A stretch of 20,952 bases of DNA, taken from assembly GCA_009602725.1 (NCBI GenBank), contig WELB01000025.1, positions 967,999 through 988,950 of the forward strand, in the 5' to 3' direction. The translations under genes and the position numbers were made by a program. Under the pieces are notes generated by a model. It did not search any database. It was not told the origin of the DNA and saw nothing but the letters and a program-made list of their open reading frames with translations. Below are positions 8,800 through 16,247 of this stretch, piece after piece (positions within the stretch are counted from its first letter, which is position 1; every line of letters begins with the position of its first letter). Source of the DNA: Spirogloea muscicola. Its lineage: Eukaryota; Streptophyta; Zygnematophyceae; Spirogloeales; Spirogloeaceae.

Positions 8800-9718
8800 A
8801 CGCCAAGGTGTAGTCGATAGTGCAGTCCAGGTCGGGAAGATGGCACGGCGCACAGTTGCGCTGGTGCTCTGCGACAGTGGATCCGCACCGGCCCTGCAGC
8901 AGCAGCACGCCGCTGGGCCTCACCTCCTTCACTTGCAGGACGACCCGCCGGACACCCGCGTCCAAGGTGCTGCGCTGCTGGCGCTGCACATACACGTAGT
9001 CGCCCTTCTCAAACTTCATCACCCGCGGCTGGTACTTGCCCGACCGCACCTGCGCGTAGCGCAGCTTGTCAAGATGCTGCGCCACCGCCAAGTTGTTCAT
9101 CGCCATTGGCATGACCCTGCGGAAGAGCCTCCCGCGCTCCTCGCAGATCGCCACCCAGCGCCCTGGGCTGTTCAAGTCCACCACTGGCTCCACCCGCGGT
9201 CGGATGGCAGCTGGCAGCAGAGGATGTCTGCCAAAGAGCAAGAAGTACGGCGAGTAGCTCGCCAAAGCCGCCTGCTTACTCATTCGGTACCCCATCAGCA
9301 ACCAGGGGAGGAAAACGATCCCAATCCCTGGTGTCCTTCTCCAGGCAGAACTTTCTCAGTCCCCTCTTCACCGTTTGCACCATCCGCTCCGCCAGCCCGT
9401 CTGCCTGCGGGTTGTTGCGTGAGGTCGTGCGGTGGTCGATCAAAGCTTCCTCCAATAGCTCGTCGAATGCGCCGCGGAACTCGGTACCGCCATCCGTGAG
9501 CACCTCAGCACAGGCTCCAAAGCGGCACAACACCCGATCCAGGAAGCAAGCTGCGATCAGCGAGCTGGACTTCTCCGGAATCGCAACCACTTCTACCCAC
9601 TTGCTTGCATGCTCCACCATAATCAAGATGTAGCGCAACCCACGCTTCGAAAGTGGCAGCTCGCCTGCAAGATCAAGACTCCACCTGTAGAAGAGTCCGT
9701 TGCCAGGGATGTGGCTGC
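8793..9718 (-). pseudogene. Integrase fragment, left arm of palindrome
   Basis: The minus strand carries the same integrase core and C-terminal domain as the right arm (9785-10709), with a few amino-acid differences (EKSSS for EESSS, NNLAVAQHLDK for DNLAVAQHRDK). It retains RWSLDLAGELPLSKRG, whose Asp is the first residue of the catalytic triad, then LTDGGTEF and GLAERMVQ. An extra base near 9318 breaks the frame in the WD.F.PWLL region. The PHD finger is missing: after the TLAWTT residues the sequence turns back on itself at 8793-8799. It cannot encode a working integrase. Confidence 0.9.
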
Positions 9719-9784
9719 GGTGGTGGCGCGGTGCCAGGCCTGCGACCGCGTCCGAGCCAACCTCACGGTGCGCAGCGTGAAGCT
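9719..9784 (+). other. 66-bp loop of the palindrome, with integrase zinc-knuckle residues
   Basis: This is the only part of the structure not duplicated. On the plus strand it reads VVARCQACDRVRANLTV, the second half of the HHCC zinc-binding domain at the start of retroviral and Ty3-type integrases. The core that follows on the right arm is in another frame, after a stop at 9778-9780. Confidence 0.75.
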
Positions 9785-10863
9785 GCAGCCACATCCCTGG
9801 CAACGGACTCTTCTACAGGTGGAGTCTTGATGGTGCAGGCGAGCTGCCACTTTCGAAGCGTGGGTTGCGCTACATCTTGATTATGGTGGAGCATGCAAGC
9901 AAGTGGGTAGAAGTGGTTGCGATCCCGGAGGAGTCCAGCTCGCTGATAGCAGCTTGCTTCCTGGATCGGGTGTTGTGCCGCTTTGGAGCCTGTGCCGAGG
10001 TGCTCACGGATGGCGGTACCGAGTTCCGCGGCGCATTCGACGAGCTATCGGAGGAAGCTTTGATCGACCACCGCACGACCTCGCGCAACAACCCGCAGGC
10101 AGACGGGCTGGCGGAGCGGATGGTGCAAACGGTGAAGAGGGGACTGAGAAAGTTCTGCCTGGAGAAGGACACCAGGGATTGGGATCTTTTCCTCCCCTGG
10201 TTGCTGATGGGGTACCGAATGAGTAAGCAGGCGGCTTTGGCGAGCTACTCGCCGTACTTCTTGCTCTTTGGCAGACATCCTCTGCTGCCAGCTGCCATCC
10301 GACCGCGGGTGGAGCCAGTGGTGGACTTGAACAGCCCAGGGCGCTGGGTGGCGATCTGCGAGGAGCGCGGGAGGCTCTTCCGCAGGGTCATGCCAATGGC
10401 GATGGACAACTTGGCGGTGGCGCAGCATCGTGACAAGCTGCGCTACGCGCAGGTGCGGTCGGGCAAGTACCAGCCGCGGGTGATGAAGTTTGAGAAGGGC
10501 GACTACGTGTATGTGCAGCGCCAGCAGCGCAGCACCTTGGACGCGGGTGTCCGGCGGGTCGTCCTGCAAGTGAAGGAGGTGAGGCCCAGCGGCGTGCTGC
10601 TGCTGCAGGGCCGGTGCGGATCCACTGTCGCAGAGCACCAGCGCAACTGTGCGCCGTGCCATCTTCCCGACCTGGACTGCACTATCGACTACACCTTGGC
10701 GTGGACGACGGAGGGGATGAGGTGTGAAGTGTGTGGCGGCTTAAACACTGAGCCGCCCATGCTGCTATGCGATCGCTGCAACGAAGGGTGGCACACTGGC
10801 TGCTTGCAGCCACCTCTTGCTGAGGTGCCGGCCGGGCAGTGGTTCTGTCCGCGCTGCGCATAG
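9781..10863 (+). pseudogene. Ty3-like integrase with C-terminal PHD finger, 5'-incomplete
   Basis: The frame is open from just after a stop at 9778-9780 to TAG at 10861-10863, with no ATG at its head. From a nominal start at 9865 the last 332 codons contain, in order: the integrase core (LTDGGTEF with D49 and GLAERM with E84, leaving 34 residues between them), GYRMSKQAALASYSPYFLLFG typical of Ty3/gypsy integrases, an SH3-like barrel (FEKGDYVYV) at about 210-265, and a PHD finger with C287, C290, C302, C305, H310, C313, C328 and C331 in perfect C4HC3 order. The triad's first Asp position, in RWSLD upstream, lies in the frame at about 9820-9835. Protease, RT and RNase H are absent because the palindrome replaces them. 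PHD fingers commonly read histone H3 tails, so this one may steer integration to particular chromatin as chromodomains do in chromoviruses. That role is inferred. Confidence 0.85.
9785..10709 (+). repeat. Right arm of ~925-bp palindrome
   Basis: This arm is the reverse complement of 8793-9718, with a few substitutions and indels. The innermost paired bases are GCAGCC at 9785-9790 and GGCTGC at 9713-9718. The arms end at GGACGAC (10703-10709). Unique DNA encoding the PHD finger follows. Confidence 0.95.
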
Positions 10864-10900
10864 CGCTGTCATAGTTAGGATGCTTAACCCTCAGAGGATG

Positions 10901-10935
10901 CAGCTGCCTCGGTTCCAGGCAGCTGGGGGGGGGGG
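10901..10935 (+). promoter_or_regulatory. 8-bp stem-loop plus G-tract, possible polypurine tract
   Basis: CAGCTGCC (10901-10908) pairs perfectly with GGCAGCTG (10918-10925), and a run of eleven G (10925-10935) follows, then TGTGGTAACTC. In LTR retrotransposons a polypurine tract primes plus-strand DNA just before the 3' LTR, which starts with TG. The position shortly after the integrase stop fits. No 5' LTR is available for comparison, so this stays a guess. Confidence 0.35.
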
Positions 10936-11804
10936 TGTGGTAACTCTTCTGCCACATTCTTTGCAAGTCTGCTCATCCGGTAGTGAGGCCATGCAGGGCA
11001 GGCTGCTGCTGCTGAGCAGAGTCTGGCCTGTAGGCGGAGCTTCAGGTGTGGCACTTCGACGCATTGTGAGCGCTATACGGGCAGGCACGACAGCCGTCAC
11101 ATGCCGGCTGGCACAAGACCTAGCCAAACATTGGAGCTAGTGTAGCAACAAAGTACTGTATTGTATGATCTATCTACATGCATTCATATATGAAAAGCAG
11201 ACTAGTATACGACACCGTCCCAGATTTGTCTGTGACGTAACGTCTGTAGCAGCCAGTGGTTGCCATGACATTTGAAAAAAATTGCTGTCTGTACACACTT
11301 CACATGCTCACAGTGAGCTAGTAAGCACAGATATAACGACCTCAGCATCCTCTCTATCTATGTACACAGCCATGGAGGAAACAATGCACAACACCGTAGA
11401 TAGGGATTGTGCATCATTCATCCAATGACATCAATAGCAGCGAGTTGCTGCTGAAGATGTAAAGAAATGCTCTGTACATTGCAGTATTGACCGGCCTTAC
11501 AGAAGCTCATAAGCGAGAACAAGGTTGTAGAGTTGAGTTATGTCACTGCCTCTCCTGTCATCGGTAGATCGTTCGTCATCCGTGGCATGCAATGTCGAAG
11601 TCGGTGCCATCTGAACATACCATTGAGCGCTTCTTCAGAGGTCACTAGTACAATCATCTTTTGGAAAGGCCACAAAATCTTCTCCAAAGCTACAGCTGAC
11701 TGATGGCAGTGGAGCACAACCTCTCTAACCAAGCCTTCATTGACGGCTAGGAATACCGTGACAGCAGTACTGACATTGGCAGTCTCCCCTCCAGAATTGA
11801 GAGC
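10936..11804. other. Possible 3' LTR start, then nothing recognisable
   Basis: If the G-tract is a polypurine tract, an LTR would begin at 10936 (TGTGG). I cannot find its end or a second copy. The rest is AT-richer, non-repetitive DNA with only short open frames and no family I can name. Confidence 0.3.
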
Positions 11805-12362
11805 ATCTGCAGCCTATAGAACAAGCAAAGCAGGACAAGTGCATCAGTAACACTTGTTATGCAGGCTTCCAAGGCAGCCCTCTGCTTTGTGAGCGGTGTT
11901 TGTCGCAGCACTGTGCCCCTTTGCCGAATTCCCAAGGGCAGTCACTGAAGCATCTCACTTGGGAAGCAAAGGTCACACGTACAAAAGGTGATCGTCCCCC
12001 TCAACATAGCCAGCTGAAATTGGCATACGAGGTTATAAATCAATATTGTGCTCTGGTGGGTAACGTTTTGGCTCTAACCACGCAGGATGAGCCGATTGTT
12101 GGCTCTGCGACGAGCGCAGCCGTGCCTTTCTGCACCACTGGTGCAGCCGCTATGACGAAATTGCTGCAGAAGAACGCGGCGCGCGCTCGAGTGCTCGGGT
12201 TTAACTCGGGCAACCCACGAGCACGTTGTACATCAATTTGCAGAAAATCAGAGCGCATTGCTCGTCCGACTACCTGCTCGTGGAGGCGGAAGCGGTCGTG
12301 CTCGATGTTGCTGGCGGAGACGGTTTCACGGCGGTGTGGTCGCGTCGCTGGAAAGGGCCGCC
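11805..12362 (+). repeat. 558-bp tandem duplication, unit 1
   Basis: Every matched landmark, from CATCTGCAGCCT to GGAAAGGGCCGCC, is offset by exactly 558 from unit 2, so there is no net indel. The units differ by scattered substitutions only. The period is a multiple of three (186 codons). Confidence 0.95.
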
Positions 12363-12808
12363 ATCTGCAGCCTGTAGAACAAGCAAAGCAGGACAAGTGC
12401 ATCAGTAACACTTGTTATGCAGGCTTCCAAGGCAGCCCTCTGCTTTGTGAGCGGTGTTTGTTGCAGCACTGTGCCCCTTTGCCGAATTTCCAAGGGCAGT
12501 CACTGAAGCATCTCGCTTGGGAAGCAAAGGTCACACGTACGAAAGGTGAACGTCCCCCTCAACATAGCCAGCTGAAATTGGCATACGAGGCTATGGATCA
12601 AGATTGTGCTCTGATGGGTCATGTTTTGGCTCTAACCACGCAGGATGAGCCGATTGTTGGCTCTGCGATGAGCGCAGCCTTGCCTTTCTGCACCACTGGT
12701 GCAGCCGCTATGACGAAATTGCTGCAGGAGAACGCGGCGCGAGCTCGAGTGCTCGGGTATAACTCGGGCAACCCACGAGCACGTTGTACATCAATTTGCA
12801 GGAAATGA
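11900..12808 (+). CDS. Hypothetical frame spanning the tandem duplication
   Basis: The open frame is 302 codons and crosses the repeat boundary without a break because the unit is a multiple of three. It has no ATG at its head (it opens at a TTG) and I recognise no domain. The repeated block reads, in part, QGQSLKHL, QHSQLKLAYE, LALTTQDEPIVGSA and FCTTGAAAMTKLLQ. A second frame, at about 12220-12370 and again at 12778-12930, reads INLQ.MRAHCSSDYLLVEAEAVVLDV and looks at least as protein-like; AATTTGCAG before it could be a splice acceptor. I cannot tell which, if either, is coding. The substitutions between units often change residues in this frame, which argues against strong selection on it. 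Confidence 0.25.
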   Translation: MSQHCAPLPNSQGQSLKHLTWEAKVTRTKGDRPPQHSQLKLAYEVINQYCALVGNVLALTTQDEPIVGSATSAAVPFCTTGAAAMTKLLQKNAARARVLGFNSGNPRARCTSICRKSERIARPTTCSWRRKRSCSMLLAETVSRRCGRVAGKGRHLQPVEQAKQDKCISNTCYAGFQGSPLLCERCLLQHCAPLPNFQGQSLKHLAWEAKVTRTKGERPPQHSQLKLAYEAMDQDCALMGHVLALTTQDEPIVGSAMSAALPFCTTGAAAMTKLLQENAARARVLGYNSGNPRARCTSICRK

Positions 12809-12920
12809 GAGCGCATTGCTCGTCCGACTACCTGCTCGTGGAGGCGGAAGCGGTCGTGCTCGATGTTGCTGGCGGGGACGGTTTCACGGCGGTGTGGTCG
12901 CAGCGCTGGAAAGGGCCGCC
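12363..12920 (+). repeat. 558-bp tandem duplication, unit 2
   Basis: This is the second unit. Its right edge falls in GGCCGCCA at about 12915-12921, and the following GC-rich DNA is not repeated. The differences from unit 1 include several amino-acid changes in the overlapping frame (for example VINQYCALVGN in unit 1 and AMDQDCALMGH in unit 2). Confidence 0.95.
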
Positions 12921-13592
12921 ACCGAGCGGCGGCGGCCGAGACGGGCGCAGAGGGCAGAGGGTGAGGCTTGGGAGTGGCAGGCAGCCCTGGGGCTAAACTT
13001 GCACAAGGGCCTGGAGCAGACAGGGAGATCGGTGCACAGGAGAGCTCAGGCGAATGGCAATCAGCCTCTGACCAGCCAGCATGAAATGGCTGCCCACAAC
13101 GCGGAGAGCGCACTCCTGGCGCCGTCCGGGGCTGGCGCAATCGCCGGGCGCGGCGCCATGGCGGTTGTTGCTGCAAAACAGATGCGCGGGCGGGCTTGGG
13201 CGCGGGCAACCCAGCTTCGGGCACGACGAGGACGAGCACTCAATTGTGCTGCCTCGCGATTACGAGGGAATCTGAGCGCGCCGCGCGGCCGTCGACCCAG
13301 GGCAAGGATGCGCCGGTGGCGATCCGGCGAGGCGGCGGCGCCGTGTGTAGGAGCTGCAGGGAGCCGGAAGAGGTCGGGGGGCGGACCTTTCACATATGCG
13401 AACGGGCGGAAACCCTCCCGCCCTGCCGCCACGACTCCCACGAGTCGTGGCGGCATCTTTCCTGTTTTTTTTCCTTCCCCAGAGATTCTCTTAGGGCCAC
13501 TTCCTGCTCGCCACGCGGCCAGCGCAGGGGCTCGTTCGGGAAAATGGGGGGCGATTGCAGGCACCGAGAGGTGGCGAGGAGGTTCCTCCACC
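12921..13592. other. GC-rich stretch, no gene recognised
   Basis: Several long open frames on both strands here are what GC-rich DNA gives by chance. None has a recognisable domain. The notable structure is the hairpin at 13425-13454. Confidence 0.45.
13425..13454. repeat. Perfect 13-bp hairpin followed by a T8 run
   Basis: GCCGCCACGACTC (13425-13437) pairs fully with GAGTCGTGGCGGC (13442-13454) around CCAC. TTTCC, then T8 (13465-13472) and CCTTCCCCAG follow. It resembles an intrinsic or Pol III terminator, or equally a polypyrimidine tract with a splice acceptor (AG at about 13480). I cannot choose among these. Confidence 0.6.
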
Positions 13593-13624
13593 CCTCACCA
13601 GTCAATCTGGCCGCGCTTCTTCAC
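13593..13624 (+). mobile_element. B-type tail end fragment
   Basis: CACCAGTCAATCTGGCCGCG and then CTTCTTC match the last ~30 bp of B-type tails (for example 14240-14263). The TGTYCATTC box and the stem are missing on this side. Confidence 0.7.
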
Positions 13625-13726
13625 CAAGCCGGGGGCCCCGGCGAGAAAGAGCCGTTGGGAGCGGCGACATGGGCAGGGGAGGGGGAGAAATACCTTCTGA
13701 AAGACGCGTCCAGGAGAGGGGGGGGT

Positions 13727-13766
13727 GGCTGGGAGAGGCCAGACAAGAAGAAAGAATGAACAAAGT
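13727..13766 (-). mobile_element. Diverged tail, minus strand
   Basis: On the minus strand TTTGTTCATTC is followed by a weakened stem (plus-strand arms GGCTGG 13727-13732 and CCAGAC 13739-13744). The box is of the family C kind and the loop of the B kind. The usual GCG(A)GC terminus is not clear beyond a G run at 13718-13725. Confidence 0.5.
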
Positions 13767-14048
13767 TCGACGGGGAGGGCAGGAGGGCGGCGGCGGGGCA
13801 TTGGGCTACGCACGCAGTACAGCCGCAACGGGCCGCAGAAGAAGAAAGCGGCTGCTGATATGAAAGAATCGGCTGTGAAATGCCAGCCAGATGCATGCAG
13901 GTGTTCATGACGGAGCCGCGGAGGGAGGGAGGGCGGGGGAGGCGGCACGGCGCCGCTTGGGCGCGCGGCGGGCCCATCCCTGCAAGTCTCTAATGGTCGA
14001 TAGTCATCGTTCTATCTATGCAAGATGAAGTGGCGCAAGTGCAAGGCG
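13767..14048. other. GC-rich spacer, nothing recognised
   Basis: It is purine-rich with GGGAGG runs at 13918-13940. I see no gene and no match to the elements beside it. Confidence 0.4.
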
Positions 14049-14195
14049 ATGGGGACCCACTTCCAGGAGCCTAGCTTCTCTGATCTGCGGCTGCTTACTT
14101 AATTAGCAGGGGTAACTGAGTGATTCGTAGCTGCTTTGTTTCTATTTTGTGCTTGTTTTCGTAGCGCTTCCCCTGGCCCCCTTTCTCGCACTCAA
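14049..14195 (+). pseudogene. Family C C-terminus and 3' UTR, plus-strand fragment
   Basis: GGGACCCACTTCCAGGAGCC and CTGATCTGCGGCTGCTTA match the last codons of family C (GTHFQEPS.SDLRLL). An 8-bp insertion, ACTTAATT, sits just before AGCAGGGGTAACTGA, and the C 3' UTR (GTAGCTGCTTTG, GCGCTTCCCCTGGCCCC) follows. At about 14190 it changes to a B-type tail, so the 3' end is chimeric. Confidence 0.7.
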
Positions 14196-14263
14196 GCCCT
14201 CAGACCTTGTCCATTCTTTTGGGCTGGCCTTTCCCAGCCACCAGTCAATCTGGCCGCGCTTTC
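14188..14263 (+). mobile_element. B-type stem-loop tail
   Basis: CGCACTCAAGC, CAGACCTTGTCCATTC, stem GGCTGG (14222-14227) and CCAGCC (14234-14239), a second dyad CCAG (14241-14244)/CTGG (14250-14253), and a GCGCTTTC terminus. Confidence 0.8.
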
Positions 14264-14315
14264 TCTTTCTCGTACTCTGTTCATTCCCTTTTGGGCTGGC
14301 TTTTCTTCGGCTCTT
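14264..14315 (+). mobile_element. Truncated C-type tail
   Basis: CTCGTACTCTGTTCATTC is the family C box. GGGCTGGC follows, but the right arm of the stem is missing and the sequence goes into CTTCGGCTCTTCTTTC. Confidence 0.6.
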
Positions 14316-14400
14316 CTTTCTTTGGCTTTGGACATTGTCCATTCTTTTTGGGCTGGCTTTGCCAGTCCTCTTCTTTAGGCGAGCTCTTTCTTCTTTGTGG
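14316..14400 (+). mobile_element. A-type stem-loop tail
   Basis: TTGGACATTGTCCATTC, stem GGGCTGGC/GCCAGTCC (14350-14357, 14361-14368, one G-T pair) around TTT, then GGCGAGCTCTTTC. It directly follows the truncated C-type tail in the same orientation. Confidence 0.75.
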
Positions 14401-14403
14401 CCT

Positions 14404-14412
14404 TCGGATATT
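14404..14412 (+). repeat. Target-site duplication, left copy (TCGGATATT)
   Basis: Exact match to 14615-14623 on the other side of the family C insertion. Confidence 0.75.
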
Positions 14413-14614
14413 AGAAGAAAGTGCTCGCCCATTGAGAATAGGGGCTGGAACAACCAGCCCGAAAAAGAATGAACAGAGTACGAGAAGGGGGCCAGGGGAA
14501 GCGCTAAGTAACAGAAACAAAGCAGCTACGAGACACTTAGTAACCCCTGCTAAGCAGCCGCAGATCAGAGATGCTGGGCTCCTGGTAGTGGGTCCCCTGG
14601 CCAGAGCCAGAGCC
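14413..14614 (-). mobile_element. 202-bp 5'-truncated family C insertion with 9-bp direct repeats
   Basis: Read on the minus strand, the segment begins in the last ~20 codons of family C (GTHYQEPSISDLRLLSRGY), continues through the C 3' UTR and ends in the C tail (plus-strand arms GGGCTGG 14442-14448, CCAGCCC 14454-14460). TCGGATATT occurs on both sides (14404-14412 and 14615-14623), as expected of a target-site duplication. Removing the insertion rejoins an A-type sequence, CTTCGGATATTG then CCTTCTTTTCTGGCTGGC, so the landing site was just upstream of an A-type tail hairpin. Confidence 0.85.
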
Positions 14615-14662
14615 TCGGATATTGCCTTCTTTTCTGGCTGGCTTTGCTAGCCCCGTCATTCC
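14615..14662 (+). mobile_element. Target-site duplication and rest of interrupted A-type tail
   Basis: TCGGATATT (14615-14623) is the second target-site copy. GGCTGGC (14636-14642), TTT, GCTAGCC (14646-14652) is the A-type stem with one G-T pair. The usual GGGCGAGCTC terminus is replaced by CCGTCATTCCCTC, where the family B copy begins. Confidence 0.6.
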
Positions 14663-16048
14663 CTCGGGCAGGAGCACCTCAAGCCGGCGGCCCGCCTCCC
14701 TGAGCTGCGCGACATGCAGCTAGGGCTCGCCATGCTGGTGCGCAGCATTGCAAAACGTCCCCTGTACCTGGCTCGATGCCCTCCCTCCCTCCCCGGCGGC
14801 GCAGGCCGCCTATGCAACCTTCGATGCAGGTATCCTAGCCAGCACAGCGGCGCTGGTCCAACACCCGGCCTTCCTTGCGACGCTGGCTGCCGTGCTCCAG
14901 GCCTCCCTACCTGTGAGCCGCGGGGTCTGGGCTGCCGTCCGCTGGCTCGTGCCTGCCGGGCAGCACACCTGGGGAGTTGGGCGCAGGTTGCGGCTTCGGT
15001 GGCCCAGCGTTTCATCCGGCATGGAGGTCACCTTCTGGAGCAGGCGGCAGCGGACGTGGAGACTGGCACGTTGCCCTTCCAGGCGGCTCTCCGCTCAGCC
15101 CGGGATACGCTGCCTGCAGATCACCCCGCCCTGGTGCCACGGGCCGTCCCGTTCGCGCACCTCGCGCGCACGGCCGACCGCCGGGCCCAAGCTCGCTTCA
15201 TGGCAGAGGTAGATGCGGCCTCCTTCATCATGGCGATGGGGCACTTGCCATCGGCCGACCTCCGGGGGCGCGCGCGGTTGCTCTCGGTCTCCTCACCAGG
15301 GGCGGCAGCTTGGTTGTCTGCCCTGCCGATCCACGACGCGCTCCGAATGCCCGATGACGTCTTCCGTACGGCGGTGCACCGCCTGCTCGGCCTCCACCCA
15401 CCCTGCCTCAGTGGAGTACAGCAGTGTGAGTGCGGATAGCGCACTTCAGACGCAGCATCGTTGGCAGCTTACATGCTCAGGTGCGCACGGGGCGGGGAGC
15501 GGACAGGAACACACGACCTGCTGCGGAACGCAATATTTGGTTTCTTTTTCGAGGCCGGTTACACGGTGGCGCTCGAGAATACCAGCATCATGCCTCCGTC
15601 CGCTGGGGCGGACGGCCGCATCCACGCCCGGCGCGCCGATCTCGTCGCCAGCGCGCTCGGCGGGGGGCCTCGGCTCATCGCCGACGTTGTCACGACTGAC
15701 TGCTTTGTTTCCAGCAACACCAAACGCTCGTCCGAGGAGGGGGGCTACGCAGTCTGTGACGTGCACGGAACCTTTGGCAAAAAATGGCTCGACTTGCTTC
15801 ACCACCTTGCGCAGCGTGCAGCGGCCCGCCGCCTCGGGCAGCAGGGCGAGCAGCCGGGCTTTAATGTTGCTGGATCCCTCGCTCAAGTCTTCCGAGTTTG
15901 CGTTTGGCCATCTCGCTGCAGCGGTCCCTTGCCTTCGCGTTCACTTGCGCGCAGGCCGAGCTGTGGCGGCGGCCTCCGGCTTCCGTCGGGGCGACGTCTT
16001 TCCGCCGGCTAGCTACTCAGACTTGCGTCTCCTGACTAGAGTTACTGA
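14663..16048 (+). pseudogene. Family B polyprotein C-terminal half, broken
   Basis: This is a long 5'-truncated copy. It starts at QEHLKPAARL, downstream of the RT domain, and runs through DMQLGLAMLVRSIAKRP, LGCRPLARACRAAHLGSWAQV, the first half of the knuckle (QCECG at 15422-15436) and the endonuclease segment RRADLVAS..LIADVV (the two Asp 15 residues apart, about 15630-15690). It ends with the C-terminus SYSDLRLLTR. Breaks seen: a frame change in the 14790-14840 region, a TAG at 15437-15439 inside the knuckle, a deletion of some 25-30 codons joining GGYAV to CDVHGTFG (about 15750), a shift near 15895, and a one-base loss at the end that destroys the stop. It is related to family A over its whole length but clearly a separate family. 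It cannot be active. Confidence 0.85.
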
Positions 16049-16165
16049 GCGTTCCCTGGCTGATGTCTTAGTCCTAGTCCTTCGCACTCCGGCTCCATCA
16101 GACCTTATCCATTCCTTTGGGCTGGCCTTTCCCAGCCACCAGTCAATCTGGCCGCGCTTTCTTGC
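16049..16165 (+). mobile_element. Family B 3' UTR and stem-loop tail
   Basis: GCGTTCCCTGGCTGATGTC, CAGACCTTATCCATTC, stem GGCTGG (16120-16125) and CCAGCC (16132-16137), CCAGTCAATCTGG dyad, terminus GCGCTTTC. It is contiguous with the B coding relic, which ties this tail type to family B. Confidence 0.85.
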
Positions 16166-16246
16166 TTTTCTTTGGCTTTGGTAATTGTCCATTCTTTTTG
16201 GGTTGGCTTTGCCAGCCCCTTTTCTCTATGGGCGAGCTCTTCTTCT
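16166..16246 (+). mobile_element. A-type stem-loop tail
   Basis: CTTTGGCTTTGGTAATTGTCCATTC lies just after the B tail; stem GGGTTGGC (16200-16207), TTT, GCCAGCCC (16211-16218) with one T-G pair, then CTATGGGCGAGCTC. It has almost no element body of its own. Confidence 0.8.
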
Positions 16247-16247
16247 T

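Noticed and set aside
12816-13759. Long plus-strand frames (294 and 187 codons), with long minus-strand frames opposite
   Set aside because: They are Arg/Ala/Gly-rich frames in GC-rich DNA, open on both strands at once, with no recognisable domain. CRSC and HIC residues near 13350-13400 do not complete a zinc-binding pattern.
1089-14623. TCGG as a fixed insertion target for family C
   Set aside because: It occurs at both C insertions with flanking repeats, but in opposite orientation relative to the element. Two cases are too few.
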